From positions 78,218 through 142,217 of the forward strand of contig NZ_FMAY01000012.1 of assembly GCF_900094925.1 (NCBI RefSeq): a stretch of 64,000 nt of DNA, given 5' to 3'. The notes below the pieces were generated by a model. That model was not told the origin of the DNA, did no database searches, and was given only the letters and a program-made list of their open reading frames with translations. Of this stretch, positions 14,368 to 24,417 are shown piece after piece. Each line of letters begins with the position of its first letter. The stretch's first letter is position 1. A program made the position numbers and the translations under genes. The DNA is from Kosakonia oryzendophytica. Lineage in GTDB: Bacteria > Pseudomonadota > Gammaproteobacteria > Enterobacterales > Enterobacteriaceae.

Positions 14368-16641
14368 ATGAGCAGGAAATACAGTAAGAGGTTGATTAGT
14401 CAAAAGCCGTTTCAAATAAAAACATCTGGTGAATTTATTGAGATTGTAAATCCTTTTAAAGGTTTGAGTGAAGAAAAAATAAAAGATATCACTGGAGCAA
14501 TGTCTTTGGATGCAAAGGGAAAAGTTCCGCTTTTAAAAAATGAACTTATTGAGTTAATTAAAGATGTTAATCCCATGAGTTTGTTATCGAGTTTCGTGAC
14601 AAGTTCCCTCACTGCTGTAGATGAGGAGAAGGGGGTATCTATAAAAGATAGTAAAATTGAAATCCCTCAGTACTATATTGAGTATATTCAAGCTATATTT
14701 TTAACACTTCCCCCGGAGCAGTTTAACTCTAAATCAAAAACAAAAAATGAAGTGTATGATAAAATTAAATATAATTTAGATTGTATTTTTTCAATAAATA
14801 TGCTGACACGGTTTGATGGTGGGCTTAGGTCCAAAAGTGATGAAGAGAAAAGTGCTTTTCTGATGCGGATTTTAATGCAGGGCCAAACTACTGCAGTTAG
14901 GAATTGGGGATATTACACTCAAGTTAAAAAGATTATTCTAGAACTTTACGGCCATTTCAATAATGAGCTTAGAGAAAATTTTGGTTTCAGTGTGGAGAAT
15001 GTAGTTAAGTATTTTGACTATCTAATAGGTTCCATCGAGACAAGGATAAATGAAAGGATGTCAAAGTTACGACTTTATTATGACTTTGATATTGATTGCC
15101 TTCGTGATAATGTATTAAGTGAAATCGATGCAAGTGAATTTATGGATATCACAGGAAGTGATATTCATGATGCAAACAAGGAAACTCTGATTCATTCATT
15201 ACTTATAAAATACATGAGTTATGACGATTCATTATTTGTTTTTAATGGATTACAAGTATCTGCAGATACAAATATTGCTATAAGTGAAATTAATTGTATA
15301 CAAAATTATTTTTCTCTTGAACGAGGACAATTGGCTGGGGTTAACAGAGAATATTTAACTCTTGATAATCCAGTTTGGTATAAACCGCTAATCAAAAAAA
15401 ATCAAGATGAATATTATTGCTTTATACCTCAAGTTTTTTTTAGTTTCATTATCCCTATATTTGATGATTTAATATCCTCCTTTGCAGAAGGCGCATTATC
15501 GGACAGAAAAGGCACTTATTTAGAAGAGAAGATCAACGAAATCATTAAGTCAAAGTTTAATGAAGCAGTAATCTATAACGGTTTAAAATGGACCCTAGAT
15601 GGACAACAATACGAAACAGATGTATTAACTCTTATAGATTCGTTTGCGATTATCTTTGAAGCCAAGTCAGGTAAAATATCTAAACCAGCATTACGTGGAG
15701 CACCAGAACGTTTAAAAAAACATATAAATGAATTGATAGTAAGTCCCTGTATTCAGTCTCAACGGCTAAGAGATAGGCTTTTTTATTTGAATGAGAACTT
15801 GGATGTCGAAGATGATCTCACAAAAAAACTAGGTGAGGGGTTAAGGAAAATTAAGAAAGTGGTTCGTGTTTCTATTTCTCTAGAAACCTTTGGTGCCATG
15901 CAGTCAAATATGCAAAATATTAAAGACAGTGGATGGTTTGCAGAAGATTTGGAGTCATGTCCATCGATGTGTCTAGCTGACTTTGAAACTATTGTTGATG
16001 TACTAGATAAACCATCGTTTGTATTGCATTATCTTTCTTCACGTCAACGCGTTGAGAGCGAATATAATTATTTTGGTGATGAGTTAGATCTGCTCGGAAC
16101 TTATCTGGAAACTCTTTTTTGCTTAGAGAAATCAGATGGAAAAACCAATCTAATATTGACTACAATGTCACAGAAAATCGATGACTACTATATTTCTTTA
16201 GAAAGTGGAGTAAGAATAGACAAACCAAAGCCAAAAGTAAGGAAAATTTTTATGGATATTATTGAACAGCTTGAGATTAGAAAAACTTACCGATGGTTAG
16301 AACTATCTCTATTATTAAATAACATTCACCCGAATGAGCAGGCCGTTATTAGTGGAATGATTAATGAAATGAAAAGAAACGTGAGGAAAAAATGGAGAGT
16401 TTCTGGGCACGTAAATTCAGTTATCTATGCATCAAATGTTTTTGACCACTATGGCTTTTGTTACTTTGCTTACTGTAATAAGAACCAAAAAGATGCTACA
16501 TCATTTTCTGAGGCATGTGCGCATGAATCAATAGACATTCAGGGTAGAAAGCTTTGCTTAGTTGTAGGTAAGAACTTAGATGATCATAATGTTGCATATA
16601 ATAAATTAGCCTTATATGGTGATTCTTCTTTTGTTTTTTGA
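14368..16641 (+). CDS. Large cargo protein with PD-(D/E)XK/NERD-like nuclease core
   Basis: The 757-aa protein is encoded in AT-rich DNA unlike the satellite backbone. I recognise no full-length family. Residues about 383-440 have a restriction-nuclease-like pattern: GTYLEEKINEII (glutamate near 386), then YETDVLTLIDSFAIIFEAKSGKIS with D418 and E431-A-K433. This fits the D...ExK active site of PD-(D/E)XK and NERD domains. The N-terminal 370 and C-terminal 290 residues show no motif I can name and no membrane helix. It lies between cos and int, the interval where P4-type satellites carry variable anti-phage genes, so a single-gene defence role is plausible. That role is inference. Confidence 0.7.
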   Translation: MSRKYSKRLISQKPFQIKTSGEFIEIVNPFKGLSEEKIKDITGAMSLDAKGKVPLLKNELIELIKDVNPMSLLSSFVTSSLTAVDEEKGVSIKDSKIEIPQYYIEYIQAIFLTLPPEQFNSKSKTKNEVYDKIKYNLDCIFSINMLTRFDGGLRSKSDEEKSAFLMRILMQGQTTAVRNWGYYTQVKKIILELYGHFNNELRENFGFSVENVVKYFDYLIGSIETRINERMSKLRLYYDFDIDCLRDNVLSEIDASEFMDITGSDIHDANKETLIHSLLIKYMSYDDSLFVFNGLQVSADTNIAISEINCIQNYFSLERGQLAGVNREYLTLDNPVWYKPLIKKNQDEYYCFIPQVFFSFIIPIFDDLISSFAEGALSDRKGTYLEEKINEIIKSKFNEAVIYNGLKWTLDGQQYETDVLTLIDSFAIIFEAKSGKISKPALRGAPERLKKHINELIVSPCIQSQRLRDRLFYLNENLDVEDDLTKKLGEGLRKIKKVVRVSISLETFGAMQSNMQNIKDSGWFAEDLESCPSMCLADFETIVDVLDKPSFVLHYLSSRQRVESEYNYFGDELDLLGTYLETLFCLEKSDGKTNLILTTMSQKIDDYYISLESGVRIDKPKPKVRKIFMDIIEQLEIRKTYRWLELSLLLNNIHPNEQAVISGMINEMKRNVRKKWRVSGHVNSVIYASNVFDHYGFCYFAYCNKNQKDATSFSEACAHESIDIQGRKLCLVVGKNLDDHNVAYNKLALYGDSSFVF

Positions 16642-16677
16642 CGATATAAGATGAGATTGGGACTAATGTCCCAATCT

Positions 16678-17865
16678 CTAAGATTTGACCTTCATTCCCC
16701 ACCAATCCATCAACTCTATTCTATCATTTAGGTATGTTGAGCGATTATATGCCCTTCTTACTTCATTTTTATCTGAATGAGCTAGTGCGGCCTCAATTAC
16801 ATCTGCTTTGAATCCATGTTCATTCATCGCAGTACTAGCAATTGAACGAAGCCCATGTGCAACCAGTCTGCCACTATAACCAATACGCTTCAACGCAGCA
16901 TTAGCTGTCTGACTATTCATTGGTTGTTTTGGATCATTTCGACTAGGAAAAACATACTCACGATGAAAACTAATAGGCTTCATCATCTCTAAAATCTCTA
17001 ATGCTTGAGACGATAAAGGAACTATATGTTCCCTTTTTGCTTTCATCCGTTCTGCAGGAATTGTCCAGAGTTTAGCTATGAGATCGATCTCTACCCATCT
17101 TGCTCCTGATGCCTCCGAAGGGCGAACAAGTGTTAAGAGCTGCCATTCAATCAGGCAGCGAGTTGGAACGGATAAATTAGACATAATTAGTGAACGCATC
17201 AGCTTCGGCAATTCCTCTGGCCGAAGCGTTGGCATGTTCTGTTTTTTAGGTTTCTCAAATGCCATACCGATACCTGACGCAGGGTTGGCATCTATCAGGC
17301 CGGTGTTCACTGCGTAAATCATGATTTCGTTAATACGCTGTACCAGGCGGCGAACGGTTTCCAGTGCGCCCCGCGCTTTAATTGGCTCAAGCGCTTCAAC
17401 TAATGTCCGCGCTTTTATTTCCTGAACCGGGATCTCACCTATAGTCGGAAAAATATCCTTCTCTAACGATCGCCAGATATCTTTCGCGTAATCGGGTGTC
17501 ACGCTGTTGCGTTTCATGGCAAACCAGTTTGCTGCCACATTTGAAAAAATGCTCTCTATCGCGATCTGTTGCTGCTCTGCTGCCTGCTCGGCTTGTGTTT
17601 GAGGGTCGATTCCTCTTGCTAATGAAGAGAGGTACTGCGCGCGCAAGCTTCTGGCTTCGGCCAGAGAGAGGGCAGGGAAAGCGCCTAGGCCAATCATGGT
17701 GCGCTGCTTTGTTGTCGGTCTTTGATAGCGAAAGCGCCACAGTTTTTTGCCGCTTGTTTTCACTATAAGGAAAAGGCCGTCGCCATCATGCAACGTCAGA
17801 TCTTTATCAGTCGCTTTAGCGCGTGAGACTTCGGTGTTGGTCAGGGGGCGTGTTGTCCGTGCCAC
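16678..17865 (-). CDS. int: P4/CP4-57-type tyrosine integrase of the satellite
   Basis: The 395-aa enzyme has an N-terminal DUF4102 arm-binding domain (MARTTRPLTNTEVSRAK), a core-binding domain (residues 100-180) and the catalytic domain. The conserved parts are LTLVRPSEASGARW (Arg I), VAHGLRSIAST (His-x-x-Arg), LAHSDKNEVRRAYNRSTY (His/Tyr). It is adjacent to the ssrA 3' end and convergent with the cargo gene. It would recombine attP with the ssrA end. The four GTATACC-type repeats directly upstream are its probable arm and autoregulatory sites. Confidence 0.95.
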   Translation of the reverse strand: MARTTRPLTNTEVSRAKATDKDLTLHDGDGLFLIVKTSGKKLWRFRYQRPTTKQRTMIGLGAFPALSLAEARSLRAQYLSSLARGIDPQTQAEQAAEQQQIAIESIFSNVAANWFAMKRNSVTPDYAKDIWRSLEKDIFPTIGEIPVQEIKARTLVEALEPIKARGALETVRRLVQRINEIMIYAVNTGLIDANPASGIGMAFEKPKKQNMPTLRPEELPKLMRSLIMSNLSVPTRCLIEWQLLTLVRPSEASGARWVEIDLIAKLWTIPAERMKAKREHIVPLSSQALEILEMMKPISFHREYVFPSRNDPKQPMNSQTANAALKRIGYSGRLVAHGLRSIASTAMNEHGFKADVIEAALAHSDKNEVRRAYNRSTYLNDRIELMDWWGMKVKS

Positions 17866-17887
17866 TGTGGCCGCTCCTTCATGAATT

Positions 17888-17935
17888 GGTATACGGTTTT
17901 AGGTATACATCGTACCGTATACCTAAACGTATACC
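17888..17935. other. Integrase arm/operator repeats at the right end
   Basis: GGTATAC occurs at 17888-17894 and 17902-17908, and the inverse GTATACC at 17917-17923 and 17929-17935. The second pair is repeated at the other end of the element (5876-5894). They cover the integrase promoter region, which suggests both arm binding and self-regulation. Confidence 0.65.
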
Positions 17936-17973
17936 AATAATCACCGGATTCAGCCGGATGACCTCGGACGATT

Positions 17974-18071
17974 ACAGACACAAAAAAGCCCGCAGAGCTT
18001 GTGCCGTGCGGGCTTTCAGGATTTCACCGGACGTATCCGGATCATGAAGTGGTGGAGCTGGCGGGAGTTGA
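17974..18071. repeat. Right attachment-site repeat, including the ssrA terminator
   Basis: This is the partner of the repeat at 5711-5822. It covers the hairpin AAGCCCGC ... GCGGGCTTT (17986-18015), which on the minus strand is followed by T residues and ends ssrA transcription, and the first 22 bases of the ssrA 3' end (18050-18071). The core exchange probably lies within the ssrA-identical part, which keeps ssrA intact. Confidence 0.75.
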
Positions 18072-18413
18072 ACCCGCGTCCGAAATTCCTACATCCTCGG
18101 TACTACATGCTTAGTCCAGTCTTTACATTCGCTTGCCAGCTGCGGACGGACACGCCACTAACAAACTAGCCTGATTAGTTTTAACGCTTCAACCCCAGGC
18201 AGGGCATCCGCGCGATCTCTTTTGGGTTTGACCTCTCTTGATCCCCGTCCTAAGAGCGGAGGCTAGGGAGAGAGGGCTTCAAAGCAGGTTATTAAGCTGC
18301 TAAAGCGTAGTTTTCGTCGTTTGCGACTATTTTTTGCGGCTTTTTACGAGGCCAACCGCCCCTCGGCATGCACCTTGGGTTTCGCAAATCCCGTCGAATC
18401 CAGAATCAGCCCC
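18050..18413 (-). ncRNA. ssrA: Transfer-messenger RNA (tmRNA)
   Basis: Read leftward it starts GGGGCTGATTCTGGATTCGA and ends GTTCAACTCCCGCCAGCTCCACCA within its last 30 bases, the E. coli tmRNA ends; length is 364 bases. The tag frame GCAAACGACGAAAAC... encodes ANDENYALAA followed by TAA (18294-18326). It rescues stalled ribosomes together with SmpB, encoded 167 bases upstream. Its tRNA-like 3' end is the integration target of the P4-type element and of the earlier island. Confidence 0.97.
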
Positions 18414-18580
18414 AAAAGTGTGAAATGAGTATAACACTTTTATGATGCAGCACACCAGTCCATATCGTGGCTGCATTTCATTGGGTGATGTTTACATGGC
18501 GTGTGAAGAGGAATAACCAGAACGAGGGTGCGTGGGAAATGATGCCCTCTCCCGGCGTGAGAGGGCGGAACAGGGCGCTA

Positions 18581-19063
18581 TCAGCGTCCTGCGTTTTTCA
18601 TGATACGTGCTTTATCGAGCTGCCATTCACGCTCTTTCAGATCGGAGCGTTTATCGTGCTGTTTCTTACCTTTCGCTACGCCGATTTTCACTTTGCACCA
18701 GGCATTTTTCCAGTACAGCGACAGCGCTACCACGGTGTAACCTTCGCGGTTGATGCGTCCGTAGAGTGAATCGAGCTCGCGTTGGTTAAGCAACAGTTTG
18801 CGTGTGCGGGTCGGATCGCAAACATAGTGGCTGGACGCCACGGTCAGCGGTGTAAAGTTGGCGCCAAACAGAAAGGCTTCGCCGTCTTTCAGAATAACGT
18901 AGCTATCGCCAATGTTTGCTTTACCGGCGCGCAAGGATTTTACTTCCCAGCCCTGCAATGCCAGCCCGGCTTCAAATTCCTCTTCGATGAAGTATTCATG
19001 GCGGGCGCGCTTGTTGAGCGCGATGGTTGCTGAACCTGGTTTATATGCTTTTTTCTTCGTCAT
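18581..19063 (-). CDS. smpB: SsrA-binding protein
   Basis: The 160-aa protein has the family landmarks [44 protein letters not shown] and the basic C-terminal tail [24 protein letters not shown]. The length equals E. coli SmpB. It binds the tRNA-like end of tmRNA and places its tail in the ribosome mRNA channel for trans-translation. It lies directly upstream of ssrA, as in other enterobacteria. Confidence 0.97.
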   Translation of the reverse strand: MTKKKAYKPGSATIALNKRARHEYFIEEEFEAGLALQGWEVKSLRAGKANIGDSYVILKDGEAFLFGANFTPLTVASSHYVCDPTRTRKLLLNQRELDSLYGRINREGYTVVALSLYWKNAWCKVKIGVAKGKKQHDKRSDLKEREWQLDKARIMKNAGR

Positions 19064-19222
19064 AATGTCGTGAAGCCATCCGGTAATCTGATATCTGAAA
19101 CTGACCTCATTGCGTCCTGTGAGGTTTAACGCGTTATCTTAGCATGAGTTCCGGCGTAGCGTTTTCCTTTCATCCTGGGGAGATGTTATTATTTGTCGAT
19201 TGTGTGAACGTGGAAGAACCGA

Positions 19223-19660
19223 ATGCCTCAGATTAGCCGGACTGCGCTGGTTCCTTATAGCGCAGAACAAATGTATCAGTTAGTGAATGATGTAAAGTCC
19301 TACCCGCAGTTTCTGCCAGGCTGTACAGGCAGCCGGGTGCTGGAGTCCGGGCCGTCGGTGATGACCGCTGCCGTGGATGTTTCCAAAGCCGGGATCAGCA
19401 AGACTTTTACCACACGCAATACGCTGGAAACTAACCAGAGCATTTTGATGCACCTGGTGGATGGCCCGTTCAAATCGTTGATCGGTGGCTGGAAATTTAC
19501 ACCGCTTAGTACCGACGCCTGTCGTATTGAGTTCCAGCTCGATTTCGAGTTTACCAACAAGCTGATCGAACTGGCATTTGGCCGCATCTTTAAAGAGCTG
19601 GCGGCAAATATGGTGCAGGCCTTTACCCTTCGGGCGAAAGAGGTTTACCGTGTCGGGTAA
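19223..19660 (+). CDS. ratA: START/polyketide-cyclase family protein RatA
   Basis: The 145-aa protein ([24 protein letters not shown] ... [12 protein letters not shown] motif, [20 protein letters not shown]) belongs to the SRPBCC/Coq10 family. E. coli RatA has been reported both to interfere with 70S assembly and to relate to ubiquinone function. It is divergent from smpB and overlaps ratB by 11 bases, forming the ratAB pair. Confidence 0.95.
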   Translation: MPQISRTALVPYSAEQMYQLVNDVKSYPQFLPGCTGSRVLESGPSVMTAAVDVSKAGISKTFTTRNTLETNQSILMHLVDGPFKSLIGGWKFTPLSTDACRIEFQLDFEFTNKLIELAFGRIFKELAANMVQAFTLRAKEVYRVG

Positions 19661-19946
19661 GATTGCCGTTGAAGTTGCCTATGCTTTACCAGAAAAGCAG
19701 TATCTGCAACGGGTGACGTTGGACGATGGCGCAACCGTTGAACAAGCGATTCTGGCTTCGGGTTTGCTGGATCTTCGTGACGATATCGATCTGAACGTTA
19801 ATAAAGTCGGTATTTACAGCAGACCGGCTAAATTACAGGATGTGGTGCGCGATGGTGATCGCGTGGAGATCTACCGCCCGCTGATTGCTGACCCAAAAGA
19901 ATTGCGTCGCCAGCGTGCGGAAAAATCCGCCAGTGCGAAAAAGTAA
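19650..19946 (+). CDS. ratB: RnfH/RatB ubiquitin-like fold protein
   Basis: The 98-aa protein starts with GTG at 19650 inside the end of ratA, giving [22 protein letters not shown]. The same start type is used in E. coli. It ends [20 protein letters not shown]. It is a small beta-grasp protein whose function is not established. The overlap suggests translational coupling with ratA. Confidence 0.92.
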   Translation: MSGKIAVEVAYALPEKQYLQRVTLDDGATVEQAILASGLLDLRDDIDLNVNKVGIYSRPAKLQDVVRDGDRVEIYRPLIADPKELRRQRAEKSASAKK

Positions 19947-19952
19947 TTTTGT

Positions 19953-20471
19953 TTATTTCGCCGCTGTGCTGGTTTTTAACAATGCGTTAAGGCGTGAGGT
20001 GGCGTTGTTCCATGGCGAGACAGTATTAAACTGGATCATTCGACCTCGCGTCCATTTTCCATACCACTGCTGCTGATAGAGCGCTTCGTCGCTGTAGCTT
20101 TCAACCAGCATTACCAGAGCGTGATAGCACTGCTCCAGCTTTGCGCGCAGTGTTAACCAGTCGGTGATATCCGCGTAATCGCTGTAGTACTTTTGCGCCA
20201 GTTTGCCGAGCTCATTCCATTTGAATCCCGCTGCCGGAAAATCGATTTGCTTTCCTGACGCTTCCTGTTGATGCCAGTAGATTACCTGTTCCCCCCAACC
20301 CAGTAAGTAACTAACAAGGTTTGCGGCGCTCATTGTGGTGCCGGATGCATGCCCTTCCAGAAGAGGGGTAAATGCGATATCCACAGGAATGCGATCGAGT
20401 TTTTTCTGCAAAGTGAGCCAGGATTTCTCCATTGAAGCCAGCAGTTCATCTTTGCTTTGCGGTACAGCCAT
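19953..20471 (-). CDS. ClbS/DfsB-family four-helix-bundle protein
   Basis: The 172-aa protein starts at 20471 after GGGAGGAAACA and reads MAVPQSKDELLASMEKSWLTLQKKLDRIP. The tail YGKWTRGRMIQFNTVSPWNNATSRL matches the DinB-like ClbS/DfsB family. ClbS in colibactin producers is a self-resistance hydrolase; most chromosomal homologues have no known substrate. It is not part of the E. coli K-12 gene order here, so it is an insertion between ratB and bamE. Confidence 0.8.
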   Translation of the reverse strand: MAVPQSKDELLASMEKSWLTLQKKLDRIPVDIAFTPLLEGHASGTTMSAANLVSYLLGWGEQVIYWHQQEASGKQIDFPAAGFKWNELGKLAQKYYSDYADITDWLTLRAKLEQCYHALVMLVESYSDEALYQQQWYGKWTRGRMIQFNTVSPWNNATSRLNALLKTSTAAK

Positions 20472-20488
20472 TGTTTCCTCCCTGAAAA

Positions 20489-20516
20489 CAAAAAAGGTGC
20501 CCTTTGGCACCTTTTT
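20489..20516. terminator. Bidirectional terminator beside bamE
   Basis: AAAAAGGTGCC-CTTT-GGCACCTTTTT is a symmetric hairpin with A and T runs on both sides. It follows bamE (leftward) and lies just upstream of the ClbS-like gene's ribosome site. Confidence 0.7.
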
Positions 20517-20527
20517 GTGGTTATGGC

Positions 20528-20872
20528 TTACTGTTGTTTGGTCAGCGCGGGTTTGTTATCCAGGCTGGTTAATACACCATTGCTGTTAAACGTCAGTGTC
20601 AGTGTCTGCTGGGTTACATCTTCATGTCCCGGTTGTTGGCGGAACACGTAGAACCACGTGTTGCTACCAAACGGGTCTGTCATCATCGGCGTACCCAATG
20701 CATAAGAAACCTGCTGTTGCGTCATACCCACGTGGATTTTTGCAACGTCGTTAGGTGTCAGGTAGTTCCCCTGATTGATATCAGGGCGGTAAACCACGCG
20801 TTCTACAGTAGAGCAACCAGCGGTCAACATCAGGAGAACCGCTGCGGCAGCAGTCAGCATTTTACAGCGCAT
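20528..20872 (-). CDS. bamE: Outer membrane assembly lipoprotein BamE
   Basis: The 114-aa lipoprotein has the lipobox LLMLTAGC. The mature domain contains [27 protein letters not shown] and [17 protein letters not shown], the conserved SmpA/OmlA fold. It is part of the Bam complex inserting beta-barrel proteins. Gene order recN-bamE is as in E. coli; bamD is in the same window at 58256. Confidence 0.97.
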   Translation of the reverse strand: MRCKMLTAAAAVLLMLTAGCSTVERVVYRPDINQGNYLTPNDVAKIHVGMTQQQVSYALGTPMMTDPFGSNTWFYVFRQQPGHEDVTQQTLTLTFNSNGVLTSLDNKPALTKQQ

Positions 20873-21020
20873 AGTGATTTGATTCCTTTTCGGGCCCGAA
20901 CAATACGTGGCTCATATGTAATATGCCGATGATAATAGACCTTTAGCCAGTTTAAAACCTTTGTGGCGGAGTCTGTTGTCGTTTTTGTCGGGAACTCTGA
21001 CCCTGAGAATTCAAAAAAGT

Positions 21021-22682
21021 TTACGCTGCCAGCAGCTCTTTTGCATTCGCCAGCGCATTCCTTGTCACTTCTCTGCCGCCCAGCAGGCGGGCCAGTTCCT
21101 GTAAACGGGCACGTTTATCCAGCAGTTGCATATGCGTTTCGGTCATTGCGCCGTCGGTCTCTTTACTGACATAGAAGTGATGATGCCCGCAACCTGCTAC
21201 CTGTGGCAGGTGAGTCACACACATTACCTGGGTTGATTCCCCTAACTGACGCAACAGTTTGCCGACCACAGCGGCGGTCGGACCACTAATACCCACATCC
21301 ACTTCATCGAAAATGAGTGCCGGGGTTTCCATTTTCCGTGCGGTAATCACCTGGATTGCCAGTGCAATGCGCGACAGTTCACCGCCAGAGGCGACTTTGG
21401 CGATAGATTGCAACGGTTGCCCAGGGTTAGTGGTGACACGAAACTCAATGCGATCGGCACCTTCAGCAGTCAGTGAACGATCATCAAAGGCGACATCAAT
21501 ATCAAACACACCGTGAGGCATAGAGAGCGCGTGCATGCTATCAGTGATCAACTGACTCAACTCCTGCGCATATTTCACGCGTTGGTCGTGCAGAAGCCGG
21601 GCGCTCTCCAGTGCCAGTTGATGATGCTGGCTGACGGCCAGCGTCAATGTTTCTTGTGAATCCGCCTGATCGTCCAGCAACTGCTGTTCATTAAGCAGTG
21701 ATTGGTGGAGCTGCGGCAGCTCTTCCGGGCTGATATGGTGTTTGCGGGCAAGTGTGATCTGCCGGGCGATGCGCTGTTCCAGTTCGTAGAGGCGATTCGG
21801 ATCGAGATCCAGGCGGTCGCAGTAGTGGCGTAGCTCATCGCTGGCTTCGCTAATCTGGATGGCGGCTTCTTCCAGCATATCCAGCACGCCGGAAAGGCGC
21901 GTGTCCATGCCCGCCAGCTCCGTCAGTAACTGGCGAGCGGCATAGAGTTGACTTTGCAGGTTAACGTCTTCGCCATCCGCCAGTACATTCAGTGCGTGCT
22001 GGCTGGTAGAGAGCAGTTGTCCACTGTTCGCCAGCCGTTTGTATTCTTCGTCGATTTGCTCAAACTCGCCCGGTTGCGGGTTAAATTCATTCAGTTCTTT
22101 TAGTTGATAGTGCAACAGCTCTGCACGGGCTGCACGCTCCTGGCTCTGCTGCTGATGCTGCGCCAGTTCACGGCAGCTCTGATGCCAGGCGCGATAGTTC
22201 TCCGACATTTGCAAAGTGAGCGCATACTCACCCGCGTAGCCATCGAGCAGCGTTTTCTGGTGTTCGGGTTTGATCAGCAACTGATGCGCGTGCTGCCCGT
22301 GGATTTGGATGAGGAGCTGGCCCAGTTCGCGTAACTGAGAAAGGGGGACCGCCGTACCGTTGATAAAACCGCGGGAACGCCCGTCACTGCTGATGACGCG
22401 GCGAAGTAAACACTCACGCCCGTCTTCGAGTTGGTTCTCCTCCAGCCAGCGTTGAGCCGCCGGGGTGTCTTTCAACGCAAAGCGAGCGCACAGATCAGCG
22501 CGGGGCGCACCTGCGCGCACCATGTCAGCGTCGGCGCGGCCACCCAGGCACAGGCCGAGTGCGTCAATGGCAATGGATTTACCCGCCCCGGTTTCGCCGG
22601 TAATAGCCGTCATCCCGCTGTGAAAATCGATCTCAAGCTCACGAACGATAGCAAAATTACTGATGGTCAGTTGTGCCAACAT
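21021..22682 (-). CDS. recN: DNA repair protein RecN
   Basis: The 553-aa SMC-like ATPase has Walker [17 protein letters not shown] near residue 30, a central coiled coil (about residues 150-350), the signature [12 protein letters not shown] near 430 and Walker [15 protein letters not shown] near 455. It acts in double-strand-break repair. Two LexA boxes cover its promoter, as in E. coli, so it is a strong SOS gene. Confidence 0.97.
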   Translation of the reverse strand: MLAQLTISNFAIVRELEIDFHSGMTAITGETGAGKSIAIDALGLCLGGRADADMVRAGAPRADLCARFALKDTPAAQRWLEENQLEDGRECLLRRVISSDGRSRGFINGTAVPLSQLRELGQLLIQIHGQHAHQLLIKPEHQKTLLDGYAGEYALTLQMSENYRAWHQSCRELAQHQQQSQERAARAELLHYQLKELNEFNPQPGEFEQIDEEYKRLANSGQLLSTSQHALNVLADGEDVNLQSQLYAARQLLTELAGMDTRLSGVLDMLEEAAIQISEASDELRHYCDRLDLDPNRLYELEQRIARQITLARKHHISPEELPQLHQSLLNEQQLLDDQADSQETLTLAVSQHHQLALESARLLHDQRVKYAQELSQLITDSMHALSMPHGVFDIDVAFDDRSLTAEGADRIEFRVTTNPGQPLQSIAKVASGGELSRIALAIQVITARKMETPALIFDEVDVGISGPTAAVVGKLLRQLGESTQVMCVTHLPQVAGCGHHHFYVSKETDGAMTETHMQLLDKRARLQELARLLGGREVTRNALANAKELLAA

Positions 22683-22710
22683 GGTTGCTTTCCTGTATGA
22701 AAAACCATAA

Positions 22711-22748
22711 CTGTGTTTTCGTACAGTATAAACTGGTTTTATATACAG
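22711..22748 (-). promoter_or_regulatory. Two LexA boxes upstream of recN
   Basis: CTGTGTTTTCGTACAG (22711-22726) and CTGGTTTTATATACAG (22733-22748) both fit CTG-N10-CAG. They lie 29-66 bases before the recN start, in the arrangement seen in E. coli. Confidence 0.9.
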
Positions 22749-22769
22749 TAAAGTGTTGTGTGATGATTT

Positions 22770-23648
22770 TCAGAACAATTTTTTCGACCAACCGAGTTTT
22801 GAGCTTAGCGTATTGAAATAGCTGTAATCTTTAGGGTGAATTAAGTTTAAATGATAGTCGCAGCGGCGGATTAACACATCTTCGCCTTCCTGAATGGGTA
22901 GGGCGATTTGGCTGTCGCAACTGACTTCCAGGTCGCTGCGCCGATGCGAGAAACGCAGGCGAATGGTGCTGCTGCTGTTGATAACCAGCGGGCGTGCCGA
23001 CAGCGTATGCGGGAACATCGGTACCAGTGTGATGGCGTCCAGCGACGGCGTCAGAATCGGCCCACCTGCAGAAAGCGAATAGGCGGTGGAGCCAGTTGGC
23101 GTCGAGATAATCAGTCCGTCGGAACGCTGAGAAAACGCAAAAACTTCGTCAATATAGACTTCGAATTCGATCATATGGGCCACTTTGCCCGGGTGCAGCA
23201 CCACTTCATTAATGGCGGTGCTGATGCGTTTTTGGCACTCCTGCTGGCAGACCTGCACTTCCAGCAAAAAGCGTTTTTCAGCGATATAATGCCCTTCCAG
23301 CACATCGGCAAGCTGCTGTTGGGCGTTATCCGGGTCGAGGTCGGTGAGAAAACCGAGATTGCCGCGGTTAATGCCGATAACATTGATATCATAACGGGCC
23401 AGGGTGCGCGCCGCGCCAAGCATATTACCGTCGCCACCGACCACCACCGCCAGATCGCCATACTGACCAATTTCCGCCAGCGTGCCGGTTCGCACATTTT
23501 TGAGCTGCAGTTCCTGGGCAATCTGCTGTTCAACAATGACATCGTAGCCTTTTGCGCTGAGCCAGCGATAAAGCATTTCATGTGTGGTCAGTGCGGTAGG
23601 GTGCCGTGGGTGCCCGACAATACCAATACACTTGAAATGGTGAGTCAT
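22770..23648 (-). CDS. nadK: NAD kinase
   Basis: The 292-aa protein (same length as E. coli NadK) contains [14 protein letters not shown] (GGDG motif near residue 72), [12 protein letters not shown] and [22 protein letters not shown]. It phosphorylates NAD to NADP using ATP. It is divergent from grpE and upstream of recN, as in E. coli. Confidence 0.97.
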   Translation of the reverse strand: MTHHFKCIGIVGHPRHPTALTTHEMLYRWLSAKGYDVIVEQQIAQELQLKNVRTGTLAEIGQYGDLAVVVGGDGNMLGAARTLARYDINVIGINRGNLGFLTDLDPDNAQQQLADVLEGHYIAEKRFLLEVQVCQQECQKRISTAINEVVLHPGKVAHMIEFEVYIDEVFAFSQRSDGLIISTPTGSTAYSLSAGGPILTPSLDAITLVPMFPHTLSARPLVINSSSTIRLRFSHRRSDLEVSCDSQIALPIQEGEDVLIRRCDYHLNLIHPKDYSYFNTLSSKLGWSKKLF

Positions 23649-23696
23649 GTTCTGCGGTCCTTGTGGCGAATGAATGATGACAATCTGTCACGTTCC

Positions 23697-23724
23697 CTTG
23701 AATCCCGGAAACTGATCCCCATAA
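23697..23724 (+). promoter_or_regulatory. Sigma-32 heat-shock promoter of grpE
   Basis: CTTGAA (23697-23702), a 14-base spacer, then CCCCATAA (23717-23724) fits the sigma-32 consensus CTTGAA-N13-15-CCCCATNT. It lies 46 bases before the grpE start. Confidence 0.85.
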
Positions 23725-23769
23725 TAAGCCAGGTTAGCGAGATGAATGCAAAAAAACGCGGAGAAATTC

Positions 23770-24366
23770 ATGAGTAGTAAAGAACAGAAAACGCCTGACG
23801 GGCAAGCCCCGGAAGAAATTATCATGGAACAGCACGATGATGTTGAGGCCGTTGTTGAGTCTGACGATTCTGCTGAGCAGGTGGATCCGCGCGATGAGAA
23901 AATTGCGAATCTTGAAACGCAATTAGCTGAAGCGCAAAACCGTGAGCGCGAAGCCGTTTTACGCATCAAAGCGGAAATGGAAAACCTGCGCCGCCGTACC
24001 GAACAGGACATTGAGAAAGCGCATAAGTTTGCGCTGGAAAAATTCATCAACGAACTGCTGCCGGTCGTCGACAGCCTGGATCGCGCGTTGGAAGTGGCGG
24101 ACAAAAACAACGCTGATATGGCACCGATGGTTGAAGGTATCGAATTGACGCTGAAGTCCATGCTGGATGTGGTGAAAAAATTCGGTGTGGAAGTGATTGC
24201 TGATACCAACGTTCCGCTGGATCCGAACGTGCATCAGGCCATTGCGATGGTCGAGTCTGATGAGATTGAAGCCGGTAAAGTGCTGGGCGTGATGCAAAAA
24301 GGGTATACCCTGAACGGCCGCACCATCCGTGCTGCGATGGTCACCGTAGCAAAAGCGAAGGCGTAA
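23770..24366 (+). CDS. grpE: DnaK nucleotide-exchange factor GrpE
   Basis: The 198-aa protein starts at 23770 ([17 protein letters not shown]) after GGAGAAATTC; an in-frame ATG 24 bases earlier has no ribosome site. An acidic disordered start, a long coiled coil (residues 40-90) and the beta domain ending [25 protein letters not shown] are visible. It releases ADP from DnaK. It has its own heat-shock promoter and a strong terminator at 24381-24409. Confidence 0.97.
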   Translation: MSSKEQKTPDGQAPEEIIMEQHDDVEAVVESDDSAEQVDPRDEKIANLETQLAEAQNREREAVLRIKAEMENLRRRTEQDIEKAHKFALEKFINELLPVVDSLDRALEVADKNNADMAPMVEGIELTLKSMLDVVKKFGVEVIADTNVPLDPNVHQAIAMVESDEIEAGKVLGVMQKGYTLNGRTIRAAMVTVAKAKA

Positions 24367-24380
24367 GCTTCCCTGAGCAG

Positions 24381-24409
24381 AAACCCTCTCTTTCGGAGAG
24401 GGTTTTTTT
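24381..24409 (+). terminator. grpE terminator
   Basis: AAACCCTCTC-TTTC-GGAGAGGGTTTTTTT is a strong hairpin with a T run 15 bases after the grpE stop; corB ends at 24418 from the other side. Confidence 0.85.
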
Positions 24410-24417
24410 CATCCGCC

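Noticed and set aside
23170..23580. Several long frames opposite nadK, recN, ffh and the phage tail genes
   Set aside because: They are antisense frames of well-conserved genes in high-G+C DNA, with no ribosome sites or family patterns.
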